Notes: generated by a model not told the origin, from the sequence alone. 28,310 bases of DNA from Thiopontia sp964415865 (GCA_964415865.1 CAYQBY010000022.1:1-28310); one strand, 5' to 3'; positions 15,706-24,261 are shown, counted from the stretch's first letter. Translations and numbers: made by a program.

Positions 15706-16881
15706 ATGAATAATCCCAAAACAGTTATCCCCTACCTCCTCTCAATAGTGGTGGCCGTTGTCAGCATAAATGCAGTGGCTGCACCACGTATTATCCCTAA
15801 GGCGCCATCTGTCGCTGCAACTGGATATATCCTGATGGATTTTGATAGTGGAAAGGTAATTACGAAAGGCAATAGCCAGAAGCATCTTGCCCCTGCCAGT
15901 CTGACCAAGATAATGACCTCATATGCCATCTTCAGTGAACTGAAACAGGGCAATATTCAGATGAGCGATGAGGTCACCATTAGTCAGAAGGCGTGGAAGA
16001 CAGGGGGCTCCAAGATGTTTATCGAGGTGGGGAAAAAGATCCCGGTTGAGGCCCTGCTGAAAGGGATGATCATCTCCTCAGGTAATGATGCCAGTGTTGC
16101 TCTGGCTGAACATATTGGTGGGGCCGAGGAGACCTTTGCAGAACTGATGAATCAGTATGCAGAGATCCTGGGAATGAAGAATAGTCATTTCAAGAATGCC
16201 ACCGGCATGCCTGCTGAAGGGCACTATACTAGTGCCGAGGATATGGCGATTCTGGCACAGGCCTTGATCCGTGACTTTCCTGAGTACTATCCAATCTATG
16301 CAGAAAAGGAGTTTACCTACGGTAAGGAGCTAAAGAGCGGGAAACCGATCAAGCAGAGCAACCGCAACAAGCTGTTGTGGCGTGATGAGAGTGTGGATGG
16401 CCTAAAGACCGGATATACAGAGGCTGCTGGTTACTGTCTGGTCTCATCCGCACAACGTGATGATATGCGTCTGATCTCGGCAGTACTTGGCACAGAAAGT
16501 ACCGTAGTTCGAGCTCGTGAAACCCAGAAACTGTTGAATTTTGGATTCCGTTTTTATGATACCCAAACCATATCCGAACCAGGCAAGGTGCTAGCCTCTC
16601 CACAGGTATGGAAAGGAGAGAATGACAGTGTGCCTGCGGGAATCAGTGAGGCCCTCACCATCACCCTTGGACGCAACCAGTTTCGGTATATTCAGTCAGA
16701 CATCCTGCTAACAAATCCAACGCTTGAGGCCCCCATCGCACAAGGTGACCAACTAGGTGTAGTCACCTTTACTGTTGATGGAAAACCTGTTGCAGAGAGT
16801 CCTCTGGTTGCCCTGGAATCAGTGGCAGAGGGTGGGCTCTGGGACAATATGGTTGATAGTGTAGAGCTCTGGCTCCAGTAA
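15706..16881 (+). CDS. dacA: D-alanyl-D-alanine carboxypeptidase (PBP5/6 type)
   Basis: Removes the terminal D-Ala of pentapeptide stems in the periplasm. 391 residues. Signal peptide 1-26 (…SINAVAA). The catalytic motifs are Ser65-L-T-Lys68 in APASLTKIM, Ser125-Gly-Asn127 in ISSGNDASVAL and Lys234-Thr-Gly236 in DGLKTGYTEAAGYC. After the peptidase domain comes the beta-rich C-terminal domain (about 280-365), then WDNMVDSVELWLQ, an amphipathic anchor helix as in PBP5. The 84-base gap behind rlpA is the first loose joint in the wall operon and could hold a promoter, though I could not fix one. Confidence 0.97.
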   Translation: MNNPKTVIPYLLSIVVAVVSINAVAAPRIIPKAPSVAATGYILMDFDSGKVITKGNSQKHLAPASLTKIMTSYAIFSELKQGNIQMSDEVTISQKAWKTGGSKMFIEVGKKIPVEALLKGMIISSGNDASVALAEHIGGAEETFAELMNQYAEILGMKNSHFKNATGMPAEGHYTSAEDMAILAQALIRDFPEYYPIYAEKEFTYGKELKSGKPIKQSNRNKLLWRDESVDGLKTGYTEAAGYCLVSSAQRDDMRLISAVLGTESTVVRARETQKLLNFGFRFYDTQTISEPGKVLASPQVWKGENDSVPAGISEALTITLGRNQFRYIQSDILLTNPTLEAPIAQGDQLGVVTFTVDGKPVAESPLVALESVAEGGLWDNMVDSVELWLQ

Positions 16882-16896
16882 CAACCTGTACAACTG

Positions 16897-17754
16897 ATGT
16901 CTATCGCCTACCTGAATGGCATATTTCTGCCAATTGAAGAGGCCACTATTCCGGTTCTGGATCGTGGTTTTCTCTTTGGAGATGGGGTTTATGAGGTAAT
17001 TCCGGTTTACGGTAGAGAGCCGTTTCGTCTAGATGACCACCTTCACCGACTGGAGAACAGCCTGAAAGAGACGAGAATACTCAACCCGCACTCCAGCAGT
17101 GAATGGTGCCAACTGATAACTGATCTGATTAAAAAAAATAGTGGAAATGAACAATCAATATATCTGCAGGTGACACGTGGCAGTGCCCCACGGGATCATG
17201 TTTTTCCGGACAACACCCCTCCAACCCTGTTCATGATGAGCAATCCCTTAGTAGGGTCCTCGATGGAAGTTATTGAGCATGGCATCTCTGCAATTACTGA
17301 GGTTGATAGCCGCTGGAGCAGATGCAATATCAAATCCATAAATCTGCTTGCCAACGTACTGCACCGACAACATGCTATGGACCAAGGGGCAAAGGAGTCG
17401 ATTTTGTTGCGTGATGGTCAGGTTACAGAGGGGGCGGCCAGCAACCTGTTTATAGCAAAAAACAACAGGGTTATAACCCCACCCAAAGGTCCATATCTAC
17501 TACCAGGTGTGACTCGTGATCTTGTTCTGGAGTTGGCACAGCAGGATGGAATCAACATTACAGAGAGTGCAGTTGATGAAAACATGCTCGAGGATGCCGA
17601 CGAGATCTGGCTTACCAGCTCAACCAAGGAGATTGTTCCAGTTACCGTACTAAATGGCGCACCTGTAGGTAAAGGCAAGCCCGGATTAATAACCCTGCAA
17701 CTCAACCATCTGCTACAACAGTTCAAGAGAGAGTTCCGTAACAGAAAATCATGA
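16897..17754 (+). CDS. dat: D-amino-acid (D-alanine) aminotransferase, PLP fold type IV
   Basis: Transfers the amino group between D-alanine (or other D-amino acids) and 2-oxo acids, cytoplasmic. 285 residues, as for Bacillus DAAT. RGFLFGDGVYEVIPVYGREPFRLDDHLHRL (23-52) is typical of class IV aminotransferases. RWSRCNIKSINLLANVL (139-155) holds the PLP-binding Lys146, and LRDGQVTEGAASNLF (171-185) the conserved Glu178. The RCNIKSINLL form favours D-alanine transaminase over branched-chain aminotransferase (IlvE) or 4-amino-4-deoxychorismate lyase (PabC). Its place between dacA and a DUF493 gene suggests a link to wall D-amino acids. Substrate is inferred, not proven. Confidence 0.9.
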   Translation: MSIAYLNGIFLPIEEATIPVLDRGFLFGDGVYEVIPVYGREPFRLDDHLHRLENSLKETRILNPHSSSEWCQLITDLIKKNSGNEQSIYLQVTRGSAPRDHVFPDNTPPTLFMMSNPLVGSSMEVIEHGISAITEVDSRWSRCNIKSINLLANVLHRQHAMDQGAKESILLRDGQVTEGAASNLFIAKNNRVITPPKGPYLLPGVTRDLVLELAQQDGINITESAVDENMLEDADEIWLTSSTKEIVPVTVLNGAPVGKGKPGLITLQLNHLLQQFKREFRNRKS

Positions 17755-18044
17755 GCAATTCAGACAACACAACACACGATAGTGGTGAAGAGACATTGTT
17801 TGAGTTTCCATGCTCATTCTCAATCAAGGCCATGGGTAAGGATGAGGACAATTTTGATGCTCATGTCACTACACTGGTACGTAAACATGTAACTGACATG
17901 GCCGAAGGGGCAGTAAAAACCCGCCCTAGCAAGAATGGAAACTTTATATCGGTAACTGTATCCATAACTGCAACCAGCAAGAAGCAGCTTGATGATATCT
18001 ACTACGATCTCACTGCAGATGAACGAGTGCTCATGGCGCTCTAG
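17751..18044 (+). CDS. ybeD: DUF493 (YbeD) family protein
   Basis: A small 97-residue soluble protein with an ACT-like fold in the family. Typical blocks are LFEFPCSFSIKAMGKDEDNFDAHVTTLVRKH and VSITATSKKQLDDIYYDLTADERVLMAL, the latter carrying the family's LD-IY-L ending. It overlaps the transaminase stop as ATGA. In E. coli ybeD also sits between dacA and lipB; the function is not settled and a regulatory role has been proposed. The same placement here supports orthology. Confidence 0.92.
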   Translation: MSNSDNTTHDSGEETLFEFPCSFSIKAMGKDEDNFDAHVTTLVRKHVTDMAEGAVKTRPSKNGNFISVTVSITATSKKQLDDIYYDLTADERVLMAL

Positions 18045-18072
18045 CCTAATATAGTCCACCTCTGCCACGTCT

Positions 18073-18705
18073 ATGGAAAAGATTATTGTTCGCCAACTTG
18101 GCACTGTAGATTATGAGCCTACCTGGAGAAGAATGCAGGAGTTCACTGAGCAACGTAACGCAGAGACTACAGATGAGCTCTGGCTGGTGGAACATCCTCC
18201 TGTTTTTACCCTGGGAAAAGCTGCAAAACATGAGCACCTGCTGAATACCGGAGATATCCAGGTAATCCAGATTGACCGAGGCGGACAGGTGACATATCAC
18301 GGCCCCGGACAGTTAGTGCTATACACCATGATCGACCTGCAGAGAAAAAATCTTGGGGTCCGTGCATTGGTAACCCTGTTGGAGCAAGCTATCATCAGCA
18401 CACTTGCAATATTTGGGGTGGATGCCATCGCCCGTAGTGATGCGCCAGGCGTATATGTGGATGGATCCAAAATTGCAGCAGTTGGATTGCGAATTCGTAA
18501 AGGGAGAAGTTTCCACGGCCTAAGCCTCAATCTGGATATGGATCTTGAACCATTCTCCCGTATCAACCCATGTGGATATAGTGGGTTAAAGGTTACCCAG
18601 TTAACTGACCTGGTTAATGTTCCAGATAAGATAGAGGTTCATAGACTTCTGATTCAGCAACTGATAAACCAGCTTGGATACAATTGGAACAATGAAATCA
18701 CGTAA
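18073..18705 (+). CDS. lipB: Octanoyltransferase LipB
   Basis: Transfers the octanoyl group from octanoyl-ACP to lipoyl domains, the first step of de novo lipoate assembly. 210 residues. RGGQVTYHGPGQLVLY (69-84) is the family signature. Lys133 in DGSKIAAVGLRI and Cys167 in RINPCGYSGLKVTQL are the catalytic pair, matching Lys135 and Cys169 of E. coli LipB. It starts 28 bases after ybeD and overlaps lipA by 14 bases in another frame. All required residues are present. Confidence 0.97.
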   Translation: MEKIIVRQLGTVDYEPTWRRMQEFTEQRNAETTDELWLVEHPPVFTLGKAAKHEHLLNTGDIQVIQIDRGGQVTYHGPGQLVLYTMIDLQRKNLGVRALVTLLEQAIISTLAIFGVDAIARSDAPGVYVDGSKIAAVGLRIRKGRSFHGLSLNLDMDLEPFSRINPCGYSGLKVTQLTDLVNVPDKIEVHRLLIQQLINQLGYNWNNEIT

Positions 18706-19639
18706 CTCCAGTGCACACCAGCGGGGAGCAGACAAAGTTGCCCGCATCCCAATCAAGATAGAGCCAACTACCACACCTCTACGCAAGCCATCCTGGATAA
18801 GAGCCAAGGCACCACAGGGTGAAGGGGTCGCAAAAATCAGAAAACTGTTAAGGGGGAGTAAACTTAGCAGCGTCTGTGAAGAGGCATCCTGCCCCAACCT
18901 TGGTGAGTGCTTCTCCCACGGCACTGCCACCTTCATGATTCTGGGGGATATCTGCACCCGCCGCTGTCCATTCTGTGATGTAGCTCATGGCACGCCTGAC
19001 CCTGTCAATATCGATGAACCAACAGATCTGGCAGAGACAATCTCAACAATGGGGCTTAGCTACGTTGTCATTACCTCGGTTGACCGTGATGACCTACGGG
19101 ATGGTGGGGCTACCCACTACGGCAACTGTATCCGGGAGATACGTAATAATAGCCCTGAAATCAAGATTGAGATACTGGTCCCAGATTTTAGAGGACGCGA
19201 GGCGAAAGCACTCAAGACCCTCTCCCACAACCCACCAGATATCTTTAACCACAATCTTGAGACAGTGCCACGTCTCTACAAACAGAGCCGTCCCGGTGCC
19301 AGCTATAAGGGATCACTGAGGTTGCTAAATGATTTTGGAGCGAACAACCAGACTGTCCCAACCAAATCGGGGATTATGGTTGGACTGGGAGAGAGTGTTG
19401 ATGAGGTCAAAACAGTAATGGAGGATCTAAGATCGCACAATGTCAATCTGCTAACTATTGGCCAATACCTGCAACCGAGCCGTCATCACCTGCCTGTTGA
19501 CAGATATGTTACTCCAGAAGAGTTCGAGTCACTGAGGATCTTGGGGGAGGAGATGGGGTTTGATAATGTAGCCAGCGGCCCGATGGTGCGCTCATCGTAC
19601 CATGCCGACATACAGGCGACCGGTGGGACGGTCTGTTAA
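18692..19639 (+). CDS. lipA: Lipoyl synthase LipA
   Basis: Radical-SAM enzyme that inserts two sulfur atoms into the octanoyl chain. 315 residues from ATG 18692. Cys62, Cys67 and Cys73 (CEEASCPNLGEC) hold the auxiliary, sacrificial iron-sulfur cluster. Cys88, Cys92 and Cys95 (CTRRCPFC) hold the SAM cluster. The C-terminal RSSYHAD (300-306) carries the Ser that ligates the auxiliary cluster. I preferred the ATG to an in-frame TTG at 18674 because the latter only adds six unremarkable residues deeper inside lipB. It ends 11 bases from the convergent stop at 19651. Confidence 0.97.
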   Translation: MKSRNSSAHQRGADKVARIPIKIEPTTTPLRKPSWIRAKAPQGEGVAKIRKLLRGSKLSSVCEEASCPNLGECFSHGTATFMILGDICTRRCPFCDVAHGTPDPVNIDEPTDLAETISTMGLSYVVITSVDRDDLRDGGATHYGNCIREIRNNSPEIKIEILVPDFRGREAKALKTLSHNPPDIFNHNLETVPRLYKQSRPGASYKGSLRLLNDFGANNQTVPTKSGIMVGLGESVDEVKTVMEDLRSHNVNLLTIGQYLQPSRHHLPVDRYVTPEEFESLRILGEEMGFDNVASGPMVRSSYHADIQATGGTVC

Positions 19640-19650
19640 TATTTAGCCTA

Positions 19651-20010
19651 TTACCAGGAGTACCTGAATTTCAGGGATGCATCAGGACTATCACCAGCTG
19701 GTTCATTAAGCTCAAGATAGATAGACCTCTCCGCATTAAGGGGGATCTCTCCACCATTCACAGCTGCTCCAACGGCAGAGAGGGAAAATGTTGTAATCTC
19801 CTCTGCAACACCAATATTACTGAGCCCATAGACCACTGACTGTTCTGCCAGTTTTCCTATAAAACGCTGGTTATTTTTAACTGCCTGACCGTATTCACCA
19901 TCAGACATCTCTCCATCTACACTGCTCCACCCAGGTGACGACTCACTATGGACAGTTGACGAGAGCAGGCCAATGGCAATGGTAAGCGAGAACAGAACTA
20001 ATCTATTCAT
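19651..20010 (-). CDS. Small secreted protein of unknown function
   Basis: 119 residues, not recognised. The N-terminus MNRLVLFSLTIAIGLLSSTVHS is a clear signal peptide with a plausible cleavage after Ser22 or nearby and no lipobox. The mature part, about 96 residues, starts SPGWSSVDGEMSDGEYGQAVKNNQ, has no cysteine, and is moderately acidic with a Gly/Ala-rich middle. It ends in ASLKFRYSW; an aromatic last residue after alternating residues is reminiscent of outer-membrane or beta-rich proteins but proves nothing at this length. It lies 108 bases downstream of the metallopeptidase gene on the same strand and may be the last gene of that operon or separately expressed. Confidence 0.72.
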   Translation of the reverse strand: MNRLVLFSLTIAIGLLSSTVHSESSPGWSSVDGEMSDGEYGQAVKNNQRFIGKLAEQSVVYGLSNIGVAEEITTFSLSAVGAAVNGGEIPLNAERSIYLELNEPAGDSPDASLKFRYSW

Positions 20011-20118
20011 CTACCACAACGCCAATTTTGAAAAAATATATAACCACATAACTCTGTACGATACCAAACATTGTGCCCGCACACAAATTGATTAACTGGG
20101 AACTCTTCGGGAAATCCT

Positions 20119-21135
20119 TCAATAATCCATACGCTCCATCAGGTAGCAGAGGCAGTCTTGTCTAATTACCTCCTCATCCCTGGTCAGCATTGATGGCATC
20201 ACCGCCCTTTTGGTCCTCAACTGACCATCCTCCACCATAAAGAATCTATCCCCCACATCCTCTCCTACCTCACTCCAGACCTCTATATGGTTGACCCGTT
20301 CTGAACAGACATCTCCAAAACTTGTGCCTGCAGAGATCTCCTGAAAGTTGAGCTGATCCAGATCCTCTACAAAACAGAGATCCAGCTCATTGGATTCATG
20401 ACCAAAGTCACCAAACCCAAAACGTACATCATTAGGTATCCGGACTGTTGCCACCGTATGGAAGAGATCAATATCACCATGGGCAATCGGATGAACAGGA
20501 ATCCCGGACAAATGGAGACAGCTCTCCAGAAACTGCTGAGCATGCTCAATACCATGAGGCTCACCTGGCTGCCCACACTCCACGGTAACTGCAGGACAGA
20601 TTTTTGACATTGCAATTGATTGCACCTCAGCCGGCCTGGTGAAGTAGACCACTGTACGACTAAACAGGGTAGCCAAATGGAGATGTCTCTGCTCCAATAT
20701 ATTCACACAGCCATAATGAGGATTGCGTCCAGTGTTATTATGAATATCCACACTGGCGAAGACCTTGCGCTGGCGCATCTGCTCCACCACCTCCGACATC
20801 ATCTGCTGTTCCGGGTCATCCCCGCCGCTCCATATTCGATTGTAGTCCAGTTGATCAGGAAGATGCCTCACCCCCTCTGCAGCTGCTGATATATTACCAA
20901 CCAGAAAAGAGAGAGAGCGTGGCAACTCGCTATTCTGGAATTTCCTCAGAACCCCACGCAGTGCCTGCCATCCAGTCACCTCATTACCATGCAGCAGTAC
21001 CGTCACAAACAGTGGATCCTCTCTACGTCCAGACAGATGAATCAAGGTAGGTCCAGACAGTATGGTGTGTAGCTGTTCTGCCTCTAGCTCAAGCAGGCCA
21101 TCAGGTATCTTGTCCAGTGTAACCAGCTTGCTCAT
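20119..21135 (-). CDS. Succinylglutamate desuccinylase/aspartoacylase-like zinc metallopeptidase (M14)
   Basis: 338 residues, cytoplasmic (no signal). The zinc-site pattern of the AstE/AspA group is intact: H49-G-N-E52 in LLHGNEVTGWQALRG, Asn99-Arg100 in LDYNRIW (the D-x-N-R substrate-binding motif), His132 in DIHNNTG and catalytic Glu186 in TVECGQPGE. Such enzymes hydrolyse an N-acyl amino acid amide bond; the real substrate is unknown and no arginine-degradation (ast) genes are near. I chose ATG 21135, with GGGGAG about ten bases upstream, over a GTG at 21153 inside the previous gene. Its start lies five bases after the stop of the GCS2 ligase gene, so the two should be made together. Confidence 0.88.
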   Translation of the reverse strand: MSKLVTLDKIPDGLLELEAEQLHTILSGPTLIHLSGRREDPLFVTVLLHGNEVTGWQALRGVLRKFQNSELPRSLSFLVGNISAAAEGVRHLPDQLDYNRIWSGGDDPEQQMMSEVVEQMRQRKVFASVDIHNNTGRNPHYGCVNILEQRHLHLATLFSRTVVYFTRPAEVQSIAMSKICPAVTVECGQPGEPHGIEHAQQFLESCLHLSGIPVHPIAHGDIDLFHTVATVRIPNDVRFGFGDFGHESNELDLCFVEDLDQLNFQEISAGTSFGDVCSERVNHIEVWSEVGEDVGDRFFMVEDGQLRTKRAVMPSMLTRDEEVIRQDCLCYLMERMDY

Positions 21136-21140
21136 CTCAG

Positions 21141-22568
21141 CTATACTCCCCACTCATGAACTGGTTTTCCCGAGTGCTGTCCCTGCATATATGCTTGCAG
21201 CAGACCTTCCATGTCTCGCCCATACCGCTCAACCCATCCCCTCTGCCAAACCGCCCCATTCTGCCCGCTAGCCACCCTCCCCTCTATGATCTCCAGCCAC
21301 GGCCTCCACTCACCTGAGTCAAGACCCATACTCTGAAAACCACTCTCCGCCAGAGGAATCAACTCATCTCTCAAAAGCTGCTGTAATCCAATATTTTTCC
21401 CACCCCACCACTGTAATTTACTCCTCATCCCCTCTCTGGCAGCATGGTAGAAATTCTCCCTGGCATGATCAAATGGGAGCAACTCTATGCTCCCCCCATG
21501 ACCACTCAGCAACCCCATCACCATCCCCACAAAGAAGAGCGAGTTTGCAACCACATCATCTACTGTTGGCCCGGCTGAGGCCACCCTATGCTCAATTCTC
21601 AAGTGAGGATTACCATCCTCATCAAATCCCACCAGCGGTCTGTTCCAGCGCCAGATAGTGCCATTATGAAGCATCAGGTTGGACAGGTTCTCAATATCCC
21701 CAGACTGGGCAATAGGCAACATGACAGGATAGTGGTCAAGATTCTCCTGAAATAGCTCAAACAGACTCTCCACAACATATCCTGTACCAAACCCAACTCT
21801 CCCATCCCCCATGCTATGAGCCAGAGGATCAACATTAACTGCCTGCTCAAAAAGCGGAATACGACTGTCATCCCACAGGTCATGACCAAAGAGGTATGGT
21901 GAATTTGCACAGAGCCCAACCATTGGGGCTGATAGCTGAATTGCTAAATTAAATGCATCAACAGATTGGTGAAATGGTACCTGCAGATGTATCTGCAGTG
22001 ATGTTGCCCCAGCCTCCATCATTACATCATGGTGAGTCAGATTGAGACTCTTCCGCCCCTCTATCTGGAACTCAAGCGGCTCTCCACCACGCATTCGCAT
22101 CACCTGCTCATTCAGTGCCCGATACCGTTGCAACTCACTCATATTTCCGAGAGTAAGATCATCGGTACTAACTGTTGGTAAAACCCCAACCATCGCAAGT
22201 TCCAGCCCCATCTCTGATGCCACTCTCTCTCCATCACTCCAGGTCTGGCTCAACTCCTCAGCCAGTTTGGTAAAAGGGGTGCCGTTAAGTGGTTGAGGGG
22301 TACCATTGATCTCCACATTAAAGCGGGCCAGCTCTGGAACCACCAGCGGATCATCCATTTTCTGCAAAAACAGTTCGTTACAGGGGGCTGGACGGAGGGA
22401 GCCATCCACCAACCACGCCTCAAGTTCAAATCCAACCACAGGATCTGTACCATGAAAACGGGAATCAGAGAACCACTCTCCCAGCAGTTTTGTCTCTCTT
22501 GAGAGCGCCTGCTCGAAGTGGTGGAAATCCCTCTTGTGAAAATGGTCTGTGGTTATCTCCTGCCCCAT
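21141..22568 (-). CDS. GCS2-type carboxylate-amine ligase (glutamate-cysteine-ligase-like)
   Basis: 475 residues, soluble. The nucleotide and metal motifs of the GCS2/COOH-NH2 ligase fold are visible: VGFELEAWLVD (Glu48, Glu50), ARFNVEINGTPQPLNG, ATSLQIHLQVP and HLRIEHRVASAGPTVDD. LMLHNGTIWRWNRPL is another block that I associate with proteobacterial proteins often labelled glutamate-cysteine ligase. It joins a carboxylate to an amine with ATP; whether it makes gamma-glutamylcysteine is unproven. It is cotranscribed with murU (20 bases upstream) and with an amide-cleaving M14 enzyme (five bases downstream), which argues for a shared, perhaps specialised, substrate. Confidence 0.87.
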   Translation of the reverse strand: MGQEITTDHFHKRDFHHFEQALSRETKLLGEWFSDSRFHGTDPVVGFELEAWLVDGSLRPAPCNELFLQKMDDPLVVPELARFNVEINGTPQPLNGTPFTKLAEELSQTWSDGERVASEMGLELAMVGVLPTVSTDDLTLGNMSELQRYRALNEQVMRMRGGEPLEFQIEGRKSLNLTHHDVMMEAGATSLQIHLQVPFHQSVDAFNLAIQLSAPMVGLCANSPYLFGHDLWDDSRIPLFEQAVNVDPLAHSMGDGRVGFGTGYVVESLFELFQENLDHYPVMLPIAQSGDIENLSNLMLHNGTIWRWNRPLVGFDEDGNPHLRIEHRVASAGPTVDDVVANSLFFVGMVMGLLSGHGGSIELLPFDHARENFYHAAREGMRSKLQWWGGKNIGLQQLLRDELIPLAESGFQSMGLDSGEWRPWLEIIEGRVASGQNGAVWQRGWVERYGRDMEGLLQAYMQGQHSGKPVHEWGV

Positions 22569-22588
22569 AAGAGAAACTATAACCCAAA

Positions 22589-23281
22589 TTACGCCAACTG
22601 CAGTCGCTCTGGTGTCCCAACATCAGACCAGTGTCCAGAATAATATTCTCCAGACAACAGTCGATTCTCCACCGCCTCAAACAGCATTGGTGCCAATGGA
22701 AAACGGCCTACTCCTACCCCCTCAAAAAAAGAGGGGTGAAAACGTGCAATCCCGCTATAGGTCAGCTGAGGCCTGGCGTCTCTGCCACCATATCCGGTCA
22801 CCCGTCCCTCCTCCAGCACAAAATCCCCCCTGTCGTGGTGAGACGGATTATCGACCAGCACCAGATGAGCCTTGATACTCATCTCTCCAGTTGTGGCTGC
22901 TCTCTGCTCTTCTCTCTTCTGTTCGATCAGCTGTGCAAATGGATAGTCGGTAAGTATATCCCCATTCACCACAATAAATGACTCCTCTCCCAGTAGTGGT
23001 AGCGCCTGAACAATCCCACCACCTGTCTCCAGAGCCTCTGACGGCTCTGCCGAGTACTGAATCTCCACCCCATAGCGGGAGCCATCCCCCAGATATTGCG
23101 GAATCTGCTCACCCAGCCACCCATAATTAATTACCAACTCCTTGATGCCTGCCGATGCCAAGGACTCAATATGGTACTCAATAAGCGCTTTCCCCCTAAC
23201 CTGCAGTAGTGGCTTCGGGGTCTTGTCAGTCAATGGCCGCATTCGTTCCCCACGCCCTGCAGACAGAATCATGGCCTTCAA
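22589..23281 (-). CDS. murU: N-acetylmuramate-1-phosphate uridylyltransferase
   Basis: Converts MurNAc-1-phosphate and UTP to UDP-MurNAc in the recycling route that bypasses de novo synthesis and fosfomycin (described in Pseudomonas putida). 230 residues. The nucleotidyltransferase signature AMILSAGRGERMRPLTDKTPKPLL fills residues 3-26. Metal-binding NGD is at 106-108 in FIVVNGDILTD, and the C-terminal GHWSDVGTPERL is typical of the family. Its start overlaps the amgK stop by four bases. The assignment over other sugar-1-P nucleotidyltransferases rests largely on the adjacent amgK. Confidence 0.93.
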   Translation of the reverse strand: MKAMILSAGRGERMRPLTDKTPKPLLQVRGKALIEYHIESLASAGIKELVINYGWLGEQIPQYLGDGSRYGVEIQYSAEPSEALETGGGIVQALPLLGEESFIVVNGDILTDYPFAQLIEQKREEQRAATTGEMSIKAHLVLVDNPSHHDRGDFVLEEGRVTGYGGRDARPQLTYSGIARFHPSFFEGVGVGRFPLAPMLFEAVENRLLSGEYYSGHWSDVGTPERLQLA

Positions 23282-24261
23282 AGCAGATGCCTCACTAACT
23301 TATACAGTGGTTCCAGCTCTTTGTATCGTGCAGTAACTTCAGCCACATAGTTAAGGGTACGGGGAATATCACCGAGATAACCCGGTTTGCCATCCCTGTG
23401 GTTGAGGCGAGAAAAGATGCCTATGGCCTTGAGGTGGCGCTGCACTCCCATCCAGTCAAACCAGCGCATAAACTGCTCTAGATTCACCCCATCAACCATC
23501 TTCTGCTCTACCAATCGCTGAAAATATAACAGAGCCCACTCCTCCACCTGCGCTCCATCCCAACTTACATAACAGTCTCTCAACAGAGAGACCAGATCGT
23601 AGGTTATGGGCCCCCAAACCGCATCCTGAAAATCTATCACCCCAGGGTTGTCTATAGGCAGTACCATCAGGTTACGTGAATGGTAGTCTCGATGGACCGC
23701 AACACGGGGCTGCTCCAGTGCGGAATCTGCCAATAGTGAGAACTGCTGCTCTAGCTCCCTGTCCTGCTCTTCATGCAGTGAATATTGACGATGCACCCCA
23801 AGATACCACTCCCGAAATAGCCCCATCTCCTCCATCAACAGTGCACGATCATATGGCGGCAGTTGATGATCAGTTGGCCACTTCTGCTGCATCGTCAACA
23901 AGGTATCCATGGCGTCCCCATAGAGGGTGTCGGCAGCTTTAGTGGTGAGCTGCTCCAGATACGGGATTGAACCAAGGTCAGAGAGCAGCATAAAACCGGC
24001 CTCCAGATCCACGGCCAACACCTCTGGTGCATTCACTCCACAACCGCGAAGTGTCTCTGCAATAGCTATAAATGTAGTGGAATCCTCTTTTTCTGGTGGC
24101 GCATCCATAACAACCGATGTCTGCTCCACTCCACCGTCAGAATAACCGACCCGAAAATAGCGGCGAAAACTTGCATCAGCAGATGCCGGAATAATTGAAA
24201 ACTCCACTCCATTCAACTGACTACCAACCCACTGTTTCAGTTGCTCCAAGCGCTGATCCAT
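23278..24261 (-). CDS. amgK: N-acetylmuramate/N-acetylglucosamine kinase AmgK
   Basis: Phosphorylates MurNAc at the anomeric carbon, feeding MurU in peptidoglycan recycling. 327 residues with the aminoglycoside-phosphotransferase/choline-kinase fold. ASADASFRRYFRV (26-38) forms the nucleotide loop. VAVHRDYHSRNLMVL (187-201) contains catalytic Asp192 and Asn197, and PGVIDFQDAVWGP (206-218) the metal-binding Asp210. It is divergent from lptD across 127 bases and overlaps murU, the same arrangement as in Pseudomonas. The recycling partners anmK and mupP are not in the window. Confidence 0.94.
   Translation of the reverse strand: MDQRLEQLKQWVGSQLNGVEFSIIPASADASFRRYFRVGYSDGGVEQTSVVMDAPPEKEDSTTFIAIAETLRGCGVNAPEVLAVDLEAGFMLLSDLGSIPYLEQLTTKAADTLYGDAMDTLLTMQQKWPTDHQLPPYDRALLMEEMGLFREWYLGVHRQYSLHEEQDRELEQQFSLLADSALEQPRVAVHRDYHSRNLMVLPIDNPGVIDFQDAVWGPITYDLVSLLRDCYVSWDGAQVEEWALLYFQRLVEQKMVDGVNLEQFMRWFDWMGVQRHLKAIGIFSRLNHRDGKPGYLGDIPRTLNYVAEVTARYKELEPLYKLVRHLL

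Noticed and set aside
18674..18691. TTG start for lipA
   Set aside because: ATG at 18692 is close by and the six added residues show no family conservation.
20119..21135. Calling the metallopeptidase astE
   Set aside because: Zinc and substrate motifs fit the AstE/AspA group, but none of the arginine succinyltransferase pathway genes is nearby.
21136..21153. GTG start adding six residues to the M14 peptidase
   Set aside because: It would lie inside the ligase gene, and the GGGGAG that would serve the ATG at 21135 falls in its first codons.
21141..22568. Calling the ligase gshA
   Set aside because: The GCS2 fold covers several carboxylate-amine ligases, the operon context is peptidoglycan recycling and no gshB is visible, so a gene symbol would overstate the evidence.
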